A stretch of 53,865 nt of DNA from STC-54 sp964504665. GTDB taxonomy: Bacteria > Patescibacteriota > Microgenomatia > Daviesbacterales > UBA10151. The DNA is taken from the NCBI GenBank assembly GCA_964504665.1, contig CAZDEH010000006.1, positions 1 to 53,865 of the forward strand, given 5' to 3'. Position numbers and translations under genes: made by a program. Positions 18,291-27,608 of the stretch are shown here, one piece after another. Numbering within the stretch: the first letter of the stretch is position 1; each line of letters begins with the position of its first letter. The notes beneath the pieces were generated by a model that was given only the letters and a program-made list of their open reading frames with translations, ran no database searches and was not told where the DNA came from.

Positions 18291-19832
18291 ATGAGAAAAA
18301 TACTTAAGGCGGGAGTATATGATCGTTGGCTGTATTCTTTAGGTGGAGGAGAACAACTAGCCTTTGCTTATGCTTTGGCTTTACGGGATTTAGGATATCA
18401 AACAGAGCTTTTAACCCATAAAAAAGTTGATCTGGTAGTTGCAGAGAAGAAAATGAATGTTAATCTTCACGGCATAGAATTAAAATATTTGCCCAATATG
18501 CTTGATTATCAACTTAGTCAATATACTGAAAATTATGATGTTTTTATTTGTAACTCTTATTTAGATTATATTCCTAACAGAAGTAAATTTGGGATTTTAT
18601 CTATTTTTTTCCCTTCCAGAATTCATCTTTCTGTATATGAATATTTTAAGCGAGCTTTAGTTGTGCCTTCTCTACGAAAATTTTTTATTTATCCATCGAG
18701 ATTTGAAGGATTTCGTTATGATGAGAGTGTTGGTAAAAAAATATTCAAATGGCTGGGTAAAAAGTCAACAATTGTTTTTAATCAAGATATCAGGGATTTT
18801 CATATTGAACTACATTTTGGGTATTTTGCCTTCTCTCTGATAGATAGTATTTCATTTTCTTTAGATAAAGAGGTTGTAGTACCCTTATCAAGAAGTGCTG
18901 ACTTAAATAATAATTGTGTAAGCTACTCATTTAAATTTACCAAACCAACAAAGGGATTCGGTCTATCGATATATTTACCGGATTTAGAGTTCAGTGAAGA
19001 TGTTGCTTTGACTAAAATTTTAATTCTAAATTACCGTTATTTTTTCTATAACATATTTAAGAAATTCTTTCCGAAATGGGAAATGAGGCTTCATGGTGGA
19101 CCGTCAGTCACGAAATTCTCCGATATTAAATCTTATGATAGGATACTTACAATTTCTAAATTTTCGAGAAAATGGATAGAAAAATATTGGCATGTTTCAA
19201 GCGATATTTTATATCCTCCAGCTTCGATAAACAGTTTCTCTCCATCGAAAGATAAAAAAAATATTATTGTAAATATTGGACGTTTTTTCGTAACGGGCCA
19301 TTGCAAGAAACAACTAGACATGGTTAGGGTATTTAAGAAGCTGGTAGATAGTGGAAGAAAGGATTGGGAGCTCCATTTTATAGGTAGCGTCGCTGAGGGT
19401 GATTTGCACCGCAAATATTTCGAAACAACGGAGGAAGAATCCCTGGGATATCCTATTTTTTTCTATAATAATGCGACGTTTGCGGAACTCCGGGAAATAT
19501 TATCTAAGGCAAAAATATACTGGCATGCTACAGGTTTAGATGAAAATCCGGAAAATAATCCAATAAGATTGGAACACTTTGGCATTACTACAATTGAGGC
19601 AATGGCTTCTGGCTGTGTTCCTGTTGTTATTAATCTTGGTGGACAGTCGGAAATAGTTACTTCTGGAGCAGGTTTTCTTTGGAATAATAGAGATGAATTA
19701 TTACTTTACACCAAAAAACTTATAAATAACCCAAAACTCATAAAAGAAATGAGTCTGAAAGCGATAGAAAGAAGCAAATTCTTTGATATAGAAAATTTTA
19801 AAAGAGAGCTTAAAAAATATTTACCTCTTTAG
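18291..19832 (+). CDS. GT4 glycosyltransferase with inserted domain
   Basis: A 513-residue GT-B enzyme. GVYDRWLYSLGGGEQLAFAYA (8-28) is the N-terminal acceptor-side loop with the GGGE motif, SYDRILTISKFSRKWI starts the second domain, and EHFGITTIEAMASGCVPVV carries the E-x7-E donor-phosphate motif near residue 430. About 140 residues (135-275) are inserted between the halves, starting GFRYDESVGKKIFKWLGKK and continuing as alternating strands (SISFSLDKEVVVPL). The start resembles the insert of the preceding GT2. It ends convergent with the gene at 19829, sharing four bases. Confidence 0.85.
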   Translation: MRKILKAGVYDRWLYSLGGGEQLAFAYALALRDLGYQTELLTHKKVDLVVAEKKMNVNLHGIELKYLPNMLDYQLSQYTENYDVFICNSYLDYIPNRSKFGILSIFFPSRIHLSVYEYFKRALVVPSLRKFFIYPSRFEGFRYDESVGKKIFKWLGKKSTIVFNQDIRDFHIELHFGYFAFSLIDSISFSLDKEVVVPLSRSADLNNNCVSYSFKFTKPTKGFGLSIYLPDLEFSEDVALTKILILNYRYFFYNIFKKFFPKWEMRLHGGPSVTKFSDIKSYDRILTISKFSRKWIEKYWHVSSDILYPPASINSFSPSKDKKNIIVNIGRFFVTGHCKKQLDMVRVFKKLVDSGRKDWELHFIGSVAEGDLHRKYFETTEEESLGYPIFFYNNATFAELREILSKAKIYWHATGLDENPENNPIRLEHFGITTIEAMASGCVPVVINLGGQSEIVTSGAGFLWNNRDELLLYTKKLINNPKLIKEMSLKAIERSKFFDIENFKRELKKYLPL

Positions 19833-20563
19833 TTTGTAAATAAATTAAATTTTATAATTTCCCAAAAGGCTTTTACACCATCTTTCCAGTTGATCTTCTT
19901 ACCTTCCTCATAAGTTCTACCTGCATAAGATATTCCTACTTCGTAAATTTTTACCCCCTTAATTTTAGAAATTCGCGCTGTAATTTCCGGTTCAAAACCA
20001 AATCTGTTGCTTTGTAATTTTGTGGATATGTTTCTGATTAGATCTCCCTTAAAAACTTTATAACCTGTTTCCATATCGGTCAAATTTAGATTGGTTAACA
20101 TATTTGATAAAGTAGTCAAGAGTAGGTTCATTTGAGAATGCCAAAAATAAAGAACACGGTGTGGACGATTAGAAATGAACCTGGAACCATAGACTACGTC
20201 TGCATTATTTCTAATGAATGGTTCCAAGAGTGTGGGATAATCTTCCGGATTATATTCTAAATCTGCATCCTGAATTAAAACAATATCTCCCGTTGTAGAT
20301 TTGAATCCATCACGTAATGCTGCCCCTTTTCCTTCGTTGTTTTTTTTAAAAATTGTTTTAAAAGAATATTTTTTATTGTGATCTTTTTTAAATCTGTTAA
20401 TTTCCTTAGTGATTAATTTGACTGTGTTATCTTTCGAGCCATCATCTACGATCACGATTTCTTTTATAAGTCCTGGTGAGTCGGCATTAATAACAGTTTG
20501 AATTGTATGTTCGATATATTTTTCTTCATTAAACACAGGAATGACTATAGATAATTTATTCAT
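19829..20563 (-). CDS. GT2 polyprenyl-phosphate sugar synthase (DPM1-like)
   Basis: A 244-residue soluble GT2 related to dolichol-phosphate mannose synthase. LSIVIPVFNEEKYIEHTI, IVIVDDGSKDNT, GKGAALRDGFKSTTGDIVLI then QDADLEYNP (metal binding), YGSRF and METGYKVFKG are the family motifs, and the protein ends without the membrane anchor of GtrB. It would load sugar from a nucleotide donor onto polyprenyl phosphate, which is the donor for the GT-C enzymes around it. It is alone on the minus strand; its stop overlaps that of the gene before, and it diverges from the GT-C at 20635. Confidence 0.92.
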   Translation of the reverse strand: MNKLSIVIPVFNEEKYIEHTIQTVINADSPGLIKEIVIVDDGSKDNTVKLITKEINRFKKDHNKKYSFKTIFKKNNEGKGAALRDGFKSTTGDIVLIQDADLEYNPEDYPTLLEPFIRNNADVVYGSRFISNRPHRVLYFWHSQMNLLLTTLSNMLTNLNLTDMETGYKVFKGDLIRNISTKLQSNRFGFEPEITARISKIKGVKIYEVGISYAGRTYEEGKKINWKDGVKAFWEIIKFNLFTN

Positions 20564-20599
20564 ATTCTTCTGAAGATTATTACAAATTTATAGATTTCT

Positions 20600-20628
20600 T
20601 TCAATAAGTAATCACTTTAGTGTAAAAT
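20600..20628 (+). promoter_or_regulatory. promoter of the GT-C run, leaderless start
   Basis: TAAAAT (20623-20628) ends six bases before the ATG at 20635, so the transcript should start at or next to the start codon. TTCAAT (20600-20605) stands 17 bases upstream as a weak -35. It lies in the 71-base divergent gap. Confidence 0.4.
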
Positions 20629-20634
20629 TTAGTA

Positions 20635-22254
20635 ATGATATTAAAGAAATTAAAAATCATCCAGATGCAAAAAATAATTTTTTTTGGATGCTTACTAGTT
20701 TTTTGTTTACTCTTATATAAAGATGTATTTTCAGAAAGAACCTTAATTCCTAATTTTGAACCTTTCCCCGATGCTTTTCATTATGTAATTCCTGCCAGAA
20801 ATTTAATTCAAGGGGGAGGATTTAACGTTTCCAGAGAGGGGAGAGTAATAAAGTCTCAAGTTGGCCCCTTATACTCAATTTCTTTACTCCCTATGTTTTT
20901 TATTAATAGTGATCCCAGAATGTTTTATTTTACCAATATCATAATTGCTTTATTAAGTTTTGGATTATTTTATAAAATATTATTTAAAATTACTCAAAAT
21001 TCGTTAATCTTATTTATTACTCTTTTTCTTTATTCTACTAATTATTATCTGTATTGGTATCCTACTTTGGCAATGGCAGAAAATCTGATGATTTTATTAT
21101 TTTTGGGGGCAACTTATTTAATTATTCTTCCTGTCAAAATCAATAAATTGTTAGTTGCTACGATAATCGCTTTAAGTTTTTATTTAACAAAATATGCCAG
21201 CGCTCCATTAACCGCTTTGTATATATGTATTTATGGTCTGAAAACATTTATTTTTAAAAAAGAGAAGAAGTATGCCTTAATTTATATTACTCTAGTGTCA
21301 CTGATGATGATATTGGCAGCTATTTATCTATATTTTTTGAGAAATATAAATATTTTTCGAATCTTCTATTTCTATATTGAAGGTACTTTATTTTTTAAAT
21401 CCACAGATGGACAAATATTTTTTACCGGGTATATATTATCTAACTTACCTAAATATATAGAAGCAATACTAGGGTTCCCTACAAAAGTACTTTGGGATAC
21501 CACTCCATTGGTTCCTAAGTTTGTCGGGATTTTTGGTTTAATTGGACTTATAGTAGGGATAGCTAAATCTAATTTTAGGTACTTAAGTTTAAGCTTAAGT
21601 ATTTTACTCTTTGGTTCGATATTATTTATGTCAACTTTCTATTCTTTTGATGGTCGCTATATTCTGCACGCTATTCCGACGCTACTGATTGGTTCTGCTA
21701 TTCTATTAGTTTCTTTGTTGAAGCTCGTTTCTAAAAAAGGTTTCAATAATTTATTTTACTTAATGCTATTTTTATTTATAGCTTGGTATTTTGCTACAAA
21801 TATTTTAAGAATTAAGAATCAAATTATGTTAAATATTAGATACGCAGAGACCCCCTGGTATTATGTTTCCATTCTAGAGATGAATAAATATTTTACTTTA
21901 GACAAAATACAAGGAAATAAAAAACCTGTGCTGATTTCTGCAATGGCTCCATATCTGATAGATTTTTTTTCAAATAAAAATTTTACCTTACTACCTTTAT
22001 CTTATGATCAGGAATTTAGAAGTGAGAAGGAATTCGTTTGGGGTCCTAACGATTATTCAGATTTGCCAAAACTTTATACAAAATATATTAAAGAAGGATA
22101 TTCTGTTTATGTTGATAGGTATGGATTGGGAAATGAAACTTATACAAATAAGGATTATAAAGTAATTGAAAATACCTTCATACTTACTAAGGTAGCAACA
22201 GGATGTTTTGAGCAGTGTAATATTTACAGAGTAAAATTAAAAAATGTTAATTAA
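20635..22254 (+). CDS. GT-C membrane glycosyltransferase, GT39/ArnT-like
   Basis: A 539-residue protein with about ten to twelve helices and a short soluble tail. After helix 1 the loop reads FPDAFHYVIPARNLIQGGGF, the acidic site of ArnT/PMT-type enzymes, followed by GPLYSISLLPMFF. The tail (residues after about 410) has MAPYLIDFFSNK and GPNDYSDLPKLY, similar in position to the periplasmic domain of ArnT. It probably transfers a sugar from polyprenyl phosphate outside the membrane. The acceptor is unknown. First of a long plus-strand run; it overlaps the next gene by 11 bases. Confidence 0.75.
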   Translation: MILKKLKIIQMQKIIFFGCLLVFCLLLYKDVFSERTLIPNFEPFPDAFHYVIPARNLIQGGGFNVSREGRVIKSQVGPLYSISLLPMFFINSDPRMFYFTNIIIALLSFGLFYKILFKITQNSLILFITLFLYSTNYYLYWYPTLAMAENLMILLFLGATYLIILPVKINKLLVATIIALSFYLTKYASAPLTALYICIYGLKTFIFKKEKKYALIYITLVSLMMILAAIYLYFLRNINIFRIFYFYIEGTLFFKSTDGQIFFTGYILSNLPKYIEAILGFPTKVLWDTTPLVPKFVGIFGLIGLIVGIAKSNFRYLSLSLSILLFGSILFMSTFYSFDGRYILHAIPTLLIGSAILLVSLLKLVSKKGFNNLFYLMLFLFIAWYFATNILRIKNQIMLNIRYAETPWYYVSILEMNKYFTLDKIQGNKKPVLISAMAPYLIDFFSNKNFTLLPLSYDQEFRSEKEFVWGPNDYSDLPKLYTKYIKEGYSVYVDRYGLGNETYTNKDYKVIENTFILTKVATGCFEQCNIYRVKLKNVN

Positions 22255-23692
22255 GATTTATGGCTTTTTGAGTAAGAAACCTATATACTATTTATTTGCA
22301 TTAATTTTTATTTTTATTTTTTTGTTTATAAGGCTTTATAATATTTCTAATTCCTTAGAATTTTTTGGCGATATAGGACGCGACCATTTGACTCTTTATG
22401 AATGGTGGATAACAGGAAAAATCCCATTACTTGGACCGGGTGTAAGTTATTTTTCTTTACATCTTCCCCCTATATATTACTATATAAATTTTCCGATCTT
22501 TTTAATTTCCAGACTTTCTCCCTACACAACTTTAATAACTTTATTATTGATTTTTATCGGAGTCTATATAGTGGCAATTTTAACTTTTAAAAAACGGGAA
22601 TATTTAATTGCCGTGTTTGTAGCTGCTTTACTCATAATATTTCATCCGCAATATATTTTACAAACTCGTCTTCCGTGGAGTCCCACTTTTGCCGCTCCTT
22701 TTATAGGAGTAGCAGTCTTCGAGCTCCTTTTATTACGAGAAAAATATTCCGTAAATAAATTTATAATATTTTCTGTTAGTTTAGCAGGAGCAGCAGGATT
22801 ATCTGTAGAAACTATTCCTACTGTATTTGCGATGATAATTTCTGCCCTATGGATATTACTGCACCGTATAAAAAATATTTGTATTTTTTTTGCTTCAGTA
22901 TTATTAATTTTTTTGCCTTTAATTATATTTGAGCTTCGGCATCAATTCTTTTTTATATCCAGATTAATAGCAAATCCGATCACTCAACCTTTTGAAACGG
23001 ATCTGTTTGAAAAATTTCCTTATCTTTTATCTTTTCTTTTTGGAGTGAATGAGTGGAATGGTTTAAGCATGACAATTATTATAATTATTTTCCTTATAAT
23101 TTTTACTTATATTATTATCAACTGGAAACAGAAAAAGATTATAAAAAATAATAAAGTTTTGTTTCTTTTTGTATTATTTTCTTTGTCTTTACTGTTAACT
23201 TATATATTACCTTTTCCTGCTAGAGAGCATGACATATTTGGTATTTCAGTCTTATTTTTCATAACTATTGCATTTTTCCCATTAAGACTCTCGTTTGTTA
23301 TTAGTGGATTATTGTTAGTTTTGTGGCTTAATCCAACTATTTTTAATAGTTATTTTAAACAGGGACATCGGACAATTTCAGAAATGGAGAATTGTGCTAC
23401 TAATGTTTGTTCTTTTGAACATGATCCTATGTATATTTCTGTAACTGCTTGGTATATCTATCATAAAACTCCAGAATATCAATTTGTATTTATGAAAAAC
23501 GGTTGTCAGGTAAATGACATTACATATATGCCAAACTGGACAAATAAAATGTTGGTTATTGCTGATAGTGAAACTTATGAACATGGAAAAACTGCTTATA
23601 ATGAACTGACGTTATTTGGAAAATCAATTGTTGAAAAAAAATATGACTGTGAAGATAACTTAAAAGGTTATGTTTTAAAAAAGGTAAACTAA
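22244..23692 (+). CDS. GT-C membrane protein, GT39-like
   Basis: A 482-residue multi-pass protein. The first external loop FFGDIGRDHLTLYEWW has the Asp-x3-Arg-Asp pattern of PMT_2-type glycosyltransferases, followed by GPGVSYFSLHLPPIYYYI. A short motif, FELRHQFFF, recurs in the protein at 27601 as FDVRHQFYF, so these two are probably paralogous. The final 90 residues are soluble and contain three Cys that could form disulfides on the outer face. Only one ATG fits before helix 1, so the 11-base overlap with the upstream gene is likely real. Confidence 0.72.
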   Translation: MLIKIYGFLSKKPIYYLFALIFIFIFLFIRLYNISNSLEFFGDIGRDHLTLYEWWITGKIPLLGPGVSYFSLHLPPIYYYINFPIFLISRLSPYTTLITLLLIFIGVYIVAILTFKKREYLIAVFVAALLIIFHPQYILQTRLPWSPTFAAPFIGVAVFELLLLREKYSVNKFIIFSVSLAGAAGLSVETIPTVFAMIISALWILLHRIKNICIFFASVLLIFLPLIIFELRHQFFFISRLIANPITQPFETDLFEKFPYLLSFLFGVNEWNGLSMTIIIIIFLIIFTYIIINWKQKKIIKNNKVLFLFVLFSLSLLLTYILPFPAREHDIFGISVLFFITIAFFPLRLSFVISGLLLVLWLNPTIFNSYFKQGHRTISEMENCATNVCSFEHDPMYISVTAWYIYHKTPEYQFVFMKNGCQVNDITYMPNWTNKMLVIADSETYEHGKTAYNELTLFGKSIVEKKYDCEDNLKGYVLKKVN

Positions 23693-23695
23693 ATA

Positions 23696-25111
23696 ATGAT
23701 GATAAAAAGATTTGGATTATTTTGTGCAATCATCTTTTCGGTATTAATATTTTCTCCTGCTTTAAATAATTTTTTTTGGGGTGATGATTGGTATCATTTG
23801 AGCGTCAGCCAAATATCAAATTTTAATGAATTTCTTAATTTTTTCTCTTTTCAATTTACACCCCAATCCACGCCTTTTTATCGACCAATCTCAACACAGT
23901 TATTTTTCTTTAGTTTTAGTAATGTTTTTGGGTTAAATCCATTTCCTTTTTATTCGTTTTTATTGTTAATTTTTTCCTACAGTCTGTGGCTACTGCATAA
24001 TTTTGTATATATGGTTTCCGGCGATAAAAAAAATTCTTTGTTAGCAGTATTAATATATGGATTTTCAGCGACTAATTTTCCCCGTTTATATTATTTATCT
24101 AATCTACAGGAGGTACTTATGGTTGTATTTATACTCTTATCACTGATTAATTATTTACAAAATTCAAAATCAAAAACTATTTTGTCATTAATATTTTTTC
24201 TGTTCGCTTTAGGATGTAAAGAAACAGCAATTGTCTTACCGTTTATTTTAGCAAGTTTTAATTATTTATATAAAAAATCTTCTTTTGTGAGATTATGGCC
24301 ATATTTTTTGATTGCAAGTATATATATATTTATCAAATTAATATATTGGAATAATTACGGAAAAGATGACTATTTTTTTGACTTTTCACCAATTAAAGCA
24401 GTTAATACATTGGGATGGTATACTTTTTGGTCTTTTGGAGTACCGGAATTTTTAGTTGATTACATTGGGAGTGGCTTCAAGATTATTTCGCGGTTTTATC
24501 AGGATTTTCAGTTTACAGCCTATATTCTGTTAACATTAATCTTTTTAGTGTTTGGTAGTTTTGTTTCAGTAGTAATATCTAATATTAGAACTATTAATAG
24601 AAAACAAGTATTTTTTATCAGCTTTTTTCTGATAGGATTATTACCTGTACTTTTTTTGCCATGGCATAAATTTGCATATGAGTTAACCTTACCTATGATA
24701 GGGTGGAGTACTTTACTTGCAAGTTTGTTGTTTAAAAACAATGTCCGCAATGTTTTATCCGTGACTTTTTTGATTATATTTTTTATATTAAATTTATTTA
24801 CAATTACACTGGATTATCAAAGGCATCAATCTGTCACAAGGAGTAAAATTTCCTATAAGGTTTATAAATATTTTTCTGAAATTTATTCAGTTCCACCTAA
24901 TAATAGTTATTTTGAGTTTTTTAATGATACAAATATTCCCAATAAAAATTGGGGTTCCTCAAAACAAATAGATCAAGCTGTTTCTGGGTCAAATTTATTT
25001 AAAGTCTTATATAAAAATCCAAATTATATTGTTTATTATGAAGATATTATAGTTAATAAACCAATTTTGGAAAAACGTATCCCAATTAGTACCGCCATGT
25101 TCTTGAAATAA
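23696..25111 (+). CDS. GT-C-like membrane protein with FWGDDW motif
   Basis: A 471-residue protein with about eleven helices. NNFFWGDDWYHLS after helix 1 and FYRPISTQLFFF next to it are the conserved signature of a widespread uncharacterised GT-C-like group; the paired Asp residues are the likely catalytic or metal site. The C-terminal 80 residues are soluble and short. It sits three bases after one GT-C gene and touches the next (stop and ATG abut at 25111/25112), so it is part of the same operon. Function beyond membrane glycosyl transfer cannot be read. Confidence 0.65.
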   Translation: MMIKRFGLFCAIIFSVLIFSPALNNFFWGDDWYHLSVSQISNFNEFLNFFSFQFTPQSTPFYRPISTQLFFFSFSNVFGLNPFPFYSFLLLIFSYSLWLLHNFVYMVSGDKKNSLLAVLIYGFSATNFPRLYYLSNLQEVLMVVFILLSLINYLQNSKSKTILSLIFFLFALGCKETAIVLPFILASFNYLYKKSSFVRLWPYFLIASIYIFIKLIYWNNYGKDDYFFDFSPIKAVNTLGWYTFWSFGVPEFLVDYIGSGFKIISRFYQDFQFTAYILLTLIFLVFGSFVSVVISNIRTINRKQVFFISFFLIGLLPVLFLPWHKFAYELTLPMIGWSTLLASLLFKNNVRNVLSVTFLIIFFILNLFTITLDYQRHQSVTRSKISYKVYKYFSEIYSVPPNNSYFEFFNDTNIPNKNWGSSKQIDQAVSGSNLFKVLYKNPNYIVYYEDIIVNKPILEKRIPISTAMFLK

Positions 25112-26545
25112 ATGAAAAAAAATAAATTGCTCGTCTCTATTTTACTCTTAGGCTTAATTGTTAGATTGATAAACTTAAATCAAAGTCTTTGGTTGGATGA
25201 GGCTATAAATGTGGTTTATGCCAGAGCTAATGATTTTTGGTGGTTTGTAACGAAATATCCGATCGGTGACTTTCATCCGGCTGGTTGGTTCACTATCCTT
25301 TGGATTGCGGGACACTTATTTGGTTGGTCAGAAGTATCTGTACGTTTACCTTCTGTGATTTTTGGTGTTACTACAGTATATATTACTTATTTAATCTGCA
25401 AAGAAATATTTTCTAAAAAAATTGGATTGATTGCTGCGTTAATGCTTTCCATTGCCCCGCTTCATATTTATTATTCGCAAGAGGCTAGGATGTATGCTTT
25501 ATCCACTTTTACAGTCACGTTGTCAGTTTACTCATTTATTCTTTTTATGGTCAATAGAAAATATAGCATGTTGATGTTTGTTGTAACATCCATTTTAGTT
25601 TTGTATTCCGATTACGTCGCGTATTTTATTTTTCCTTGCCAATTTATCTATATTTTATTTTGGCGAAAGGATATGATAAAAAAGTATATTTATTCTTTAT
25701 GTATAACTACTCTGTTTTTTATTCCCTGGCTTTTTATATTGCCTGAACAGCTAATAAGTGGTCAAAAGACTGCAATGATCATTCCGGGCTGGAAAGAAGT
25801 TGTCGGCAGTTCTTCTATAAAAGAATTATTTCTCCTTGTAATTAAAACAATAATTGGTCGGATTAGTTTTAATAATAGTATGTATTATTATATTTTTATT
25901 TCGGTTATTGCAGCACCCTTGTTGATTGCGTTATTAAAAATTAATAAAAGTTTAAATAAAAATAGTTATTTAATTTTATGTTGGTTAATTATCTCGCCAC
26001 TTTTATCGTGGCTATTTTCTTTACTTATTCCGGTATTCTCATATTTTCGCTTACTTTATGTTGTTCCTGCATTTTATATATTGGTTGCACTAAGTTTAAG
26101 TAAATTTACGACTATTTATTTTAAAATTATCCTGGGATTAATTATATTGACCGAAATAGTTGCGAGCGGATTATATTTATTTAATGACCAATATCATCGT
26201 GAAAATTGGCAGGATGCTTCTTCTTTGGGTAGACTAAATAACACAGTTGTTATTTTTGAAGATGATACAGTTCCTGCTCCCTATGTTTATTATAACTCAA
26301 CAATTTCTGATTCTTTTCCCGGACTGAAAAAAAAACCGGCCAAATCGATTGATGATGTAAGCGAACTACAAGTTGAATTACTAAACAAAAGAAACGTGTT
26401 GTTATTTAATTATCTTGTTGAAATAACTGATCCACAAAAATATGTGGAGCAGAAATTGATAAAGTTAGGTTATAAAAAAATATCAACATTTAACTACCAA
26501 GGTGTTGGCTTTGTTTTTTTGTTTTCCAGGAACTTAAATCAATAA
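25112..26545 (+). CDS. GT-C glycosyltransferase, GT39/PMT_2 type
   Basis: A 477-residue protein with about ten helices. NQSLWLDEAINVVYAR (about 24-39) contains the catalytic WLDE site after helix 1, DFHPAGWFTILWIAGHLFG follows, and YYSQEARMYAL (about 124-134) is the second conserved loop of the PMT_2 family, so this is one of the clearest GT-C assignments here. The tail after residue 350 is soluble (HRENWQDASSL, then strands). It would take sugar from polyprenyl phosphate at the outer face. It is the last gene of the 20635-26545 run. Confidence 0.85.
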   Translation: MKKNKLLVSILLLGLIVRLINLNQSLWLDEAINVVYARANDFWWFVTKYPIGDFHPAGWFTILWIAGHLFGWSEVSVRLPSVIFGVTTVYITYLICKEIFSKKIGLIAALMLSIAPLHIYYSQEARMYALSTFTVTLSVYSFILFMVNRKYSMLMFVVTSILVLYSDYVAYFIFPCQFIYILFWRKDMIKKYIYSLCITTLFFIPWLFILPEQLISGQKTAMIIPGWKEVVGSSSIKELFLLVIKTIIGRISFNNSMYYYIFISVIAAPLLIALLKINKSLNKNSYLILCWLIISPLLSWLFSLLIPVFSYFRLLYVVPAFYILVALSLSKFTTIYFKIILGLIILTEIVASGLYLFNDQYHRENWQDASSLGRLNNTVVIFEDDTVPAPYVYYNSTISDSFPGLKKKPAKSIDDVSELQVELLNKRNVLLFNYLVEITDPQKYVEQKLIKLGYKKISTFNYQGVGFVFLFSRNLNQ

Positions 26546-26568
26546 GCGATGCCAAAGTAAGCTATATT

Positions 26569-26577
26569 TGTTACAAT
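26569..26577 (+). promoter_or_regulatory. extended -10 promoter before the GT4 gene at 26589
   Basis: TGTTACAAT fits TGnTANAAT and ends 11 bases before the ATG, leaving a leader of about four bases. It is in the 43-base gap that separates two glycosyltransferase runs. Confidence 0.45.
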
Positions 26578-26588
26578 AAAGATACTTT

Positions 26589-27608
26589 ATGAAGGTTGGT
26601 TTTGATATATCACAAATAGCCCACATAGGGGGAGTTACAACTTACACGGAAAATATAACTAGTCAGTTGTCTAAAACAACAATAGATATGGTTTATTTTT
26701 ATTTCTCTTTGAGAAAGCCATATAATGGAAAATTATCAAATGTTAAGAAGTTTTTTTTACCACCGACTTTGTCGGAATTTATTTTTAATAGAGTGAGGAA
26801 AATACCGATTGAGTTATTTATAGGAGATATTGATATTTTTCACAGTTCGGATTGGATTCAGCCTCCCACAAAGGCAAAAAAAATTACAACCTATCATGAT
26901 GTTGTTCCAATAAAATACCCTCAGTGGTCACACCCTAAAATAATTGAAGTTCATAAACGCAGACTCGAGATTGTAGAAAAAGAGATAGATATAGTAATTG
27001 CTGTCTCAGAGTCTACTAAAAGAGATTTATTAGAGCTTACTAAAATTCCTGAAAATAAGATAAAAGTAATTTATGAAGCAGCTGAGGAACAGTTTAAACC
27101 CTCAAATAAAGAATTAGTTGAAGATTTTAGAAAAAAAATGAAATTACCAGATAAATTTATTTTGGCAATTGGTGGAGTGGGTGAAAGAAGAAATTTAGCT
27201 CGAATAAAAAAAGTGACTCAAAGATTTAATTTAGTAATAACAGGAGAAACTATTCCTTGGGTTAAAGCTCAAGAACTGCCATTACTGTATTCTGCAGCAG
27301 AAGTTCTGCTTTATCCCTCCTTATATGAAGGATTTGGTTTACCAATATTAGAAGCCATGAGCTGTGGAACACCAGTCATTACTTCTAATATTTCGTCAAT
27401 GCCAGAGGTGGGGGGAGATGCAGCGTTATATGTTAACCCGGAAGATGAAGGTGATATAAGTAAAAAACTACAATTACTAATGAAAGATGAACAACTAAGA
27501 AAAACAATAGCAGATAAAGGATTTAAACAAGCTCAGAGATTTTCTTGGACAAAATGTGCAGAAGAGACCTTTGGGATATATAAAAGACTTATAAACCCAC
27601 ATGCCTAG
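26589..27608 (+). CDS. GT4 glycosyltransferase, compact
   Basis: A 339-residue GT-B enzyme, short for GT4. HIGGVTTYTENI (12-23) is the N-terminal loop, HSSDWIQPP and TTYHDVVPIKYP are typical of the mannosyltransferase branch, VSESTKRDL starts the linker region, and EGFGLPILEAMSCGTPVI carries the E-x7-E motif. The second domain seems to lack about 40 residues between GGVGERRNLARIKKV and VITGETIPW, where other members have a strand–helix pair. It overlaps the next gene by eight bases. Confidence 0.87.
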   Translation: MKVGFDISQIAHIGGVTTYTENITSQLSKTTIDMVYFYFSLRKPYNGKLSNVKKFFLPPTLSEFIFNRVRKIPIELFIGDIDIFHSSDWIQPPTKAKKITTYHDVVPIKYPQWSHPKIIEVHKRRLEIVEKEIDIVIAVSESTKRDLLELTKIPENKIKVIYEAAEEQFKPSNKELVEDFRKKMKLPDKFILAIGGVGERRNLARIKKVTQRFNLVITGETIPWVKAQELPLLYSAAEVLLYPSLYEGFGLPILEAMSCGTPVITSNISSMPEVGGDAALYVNPEDEGDISKKLQLLMKDEQLRKTIADKGFKQAQRFSWTKCAEETFGIYKRLINPHA

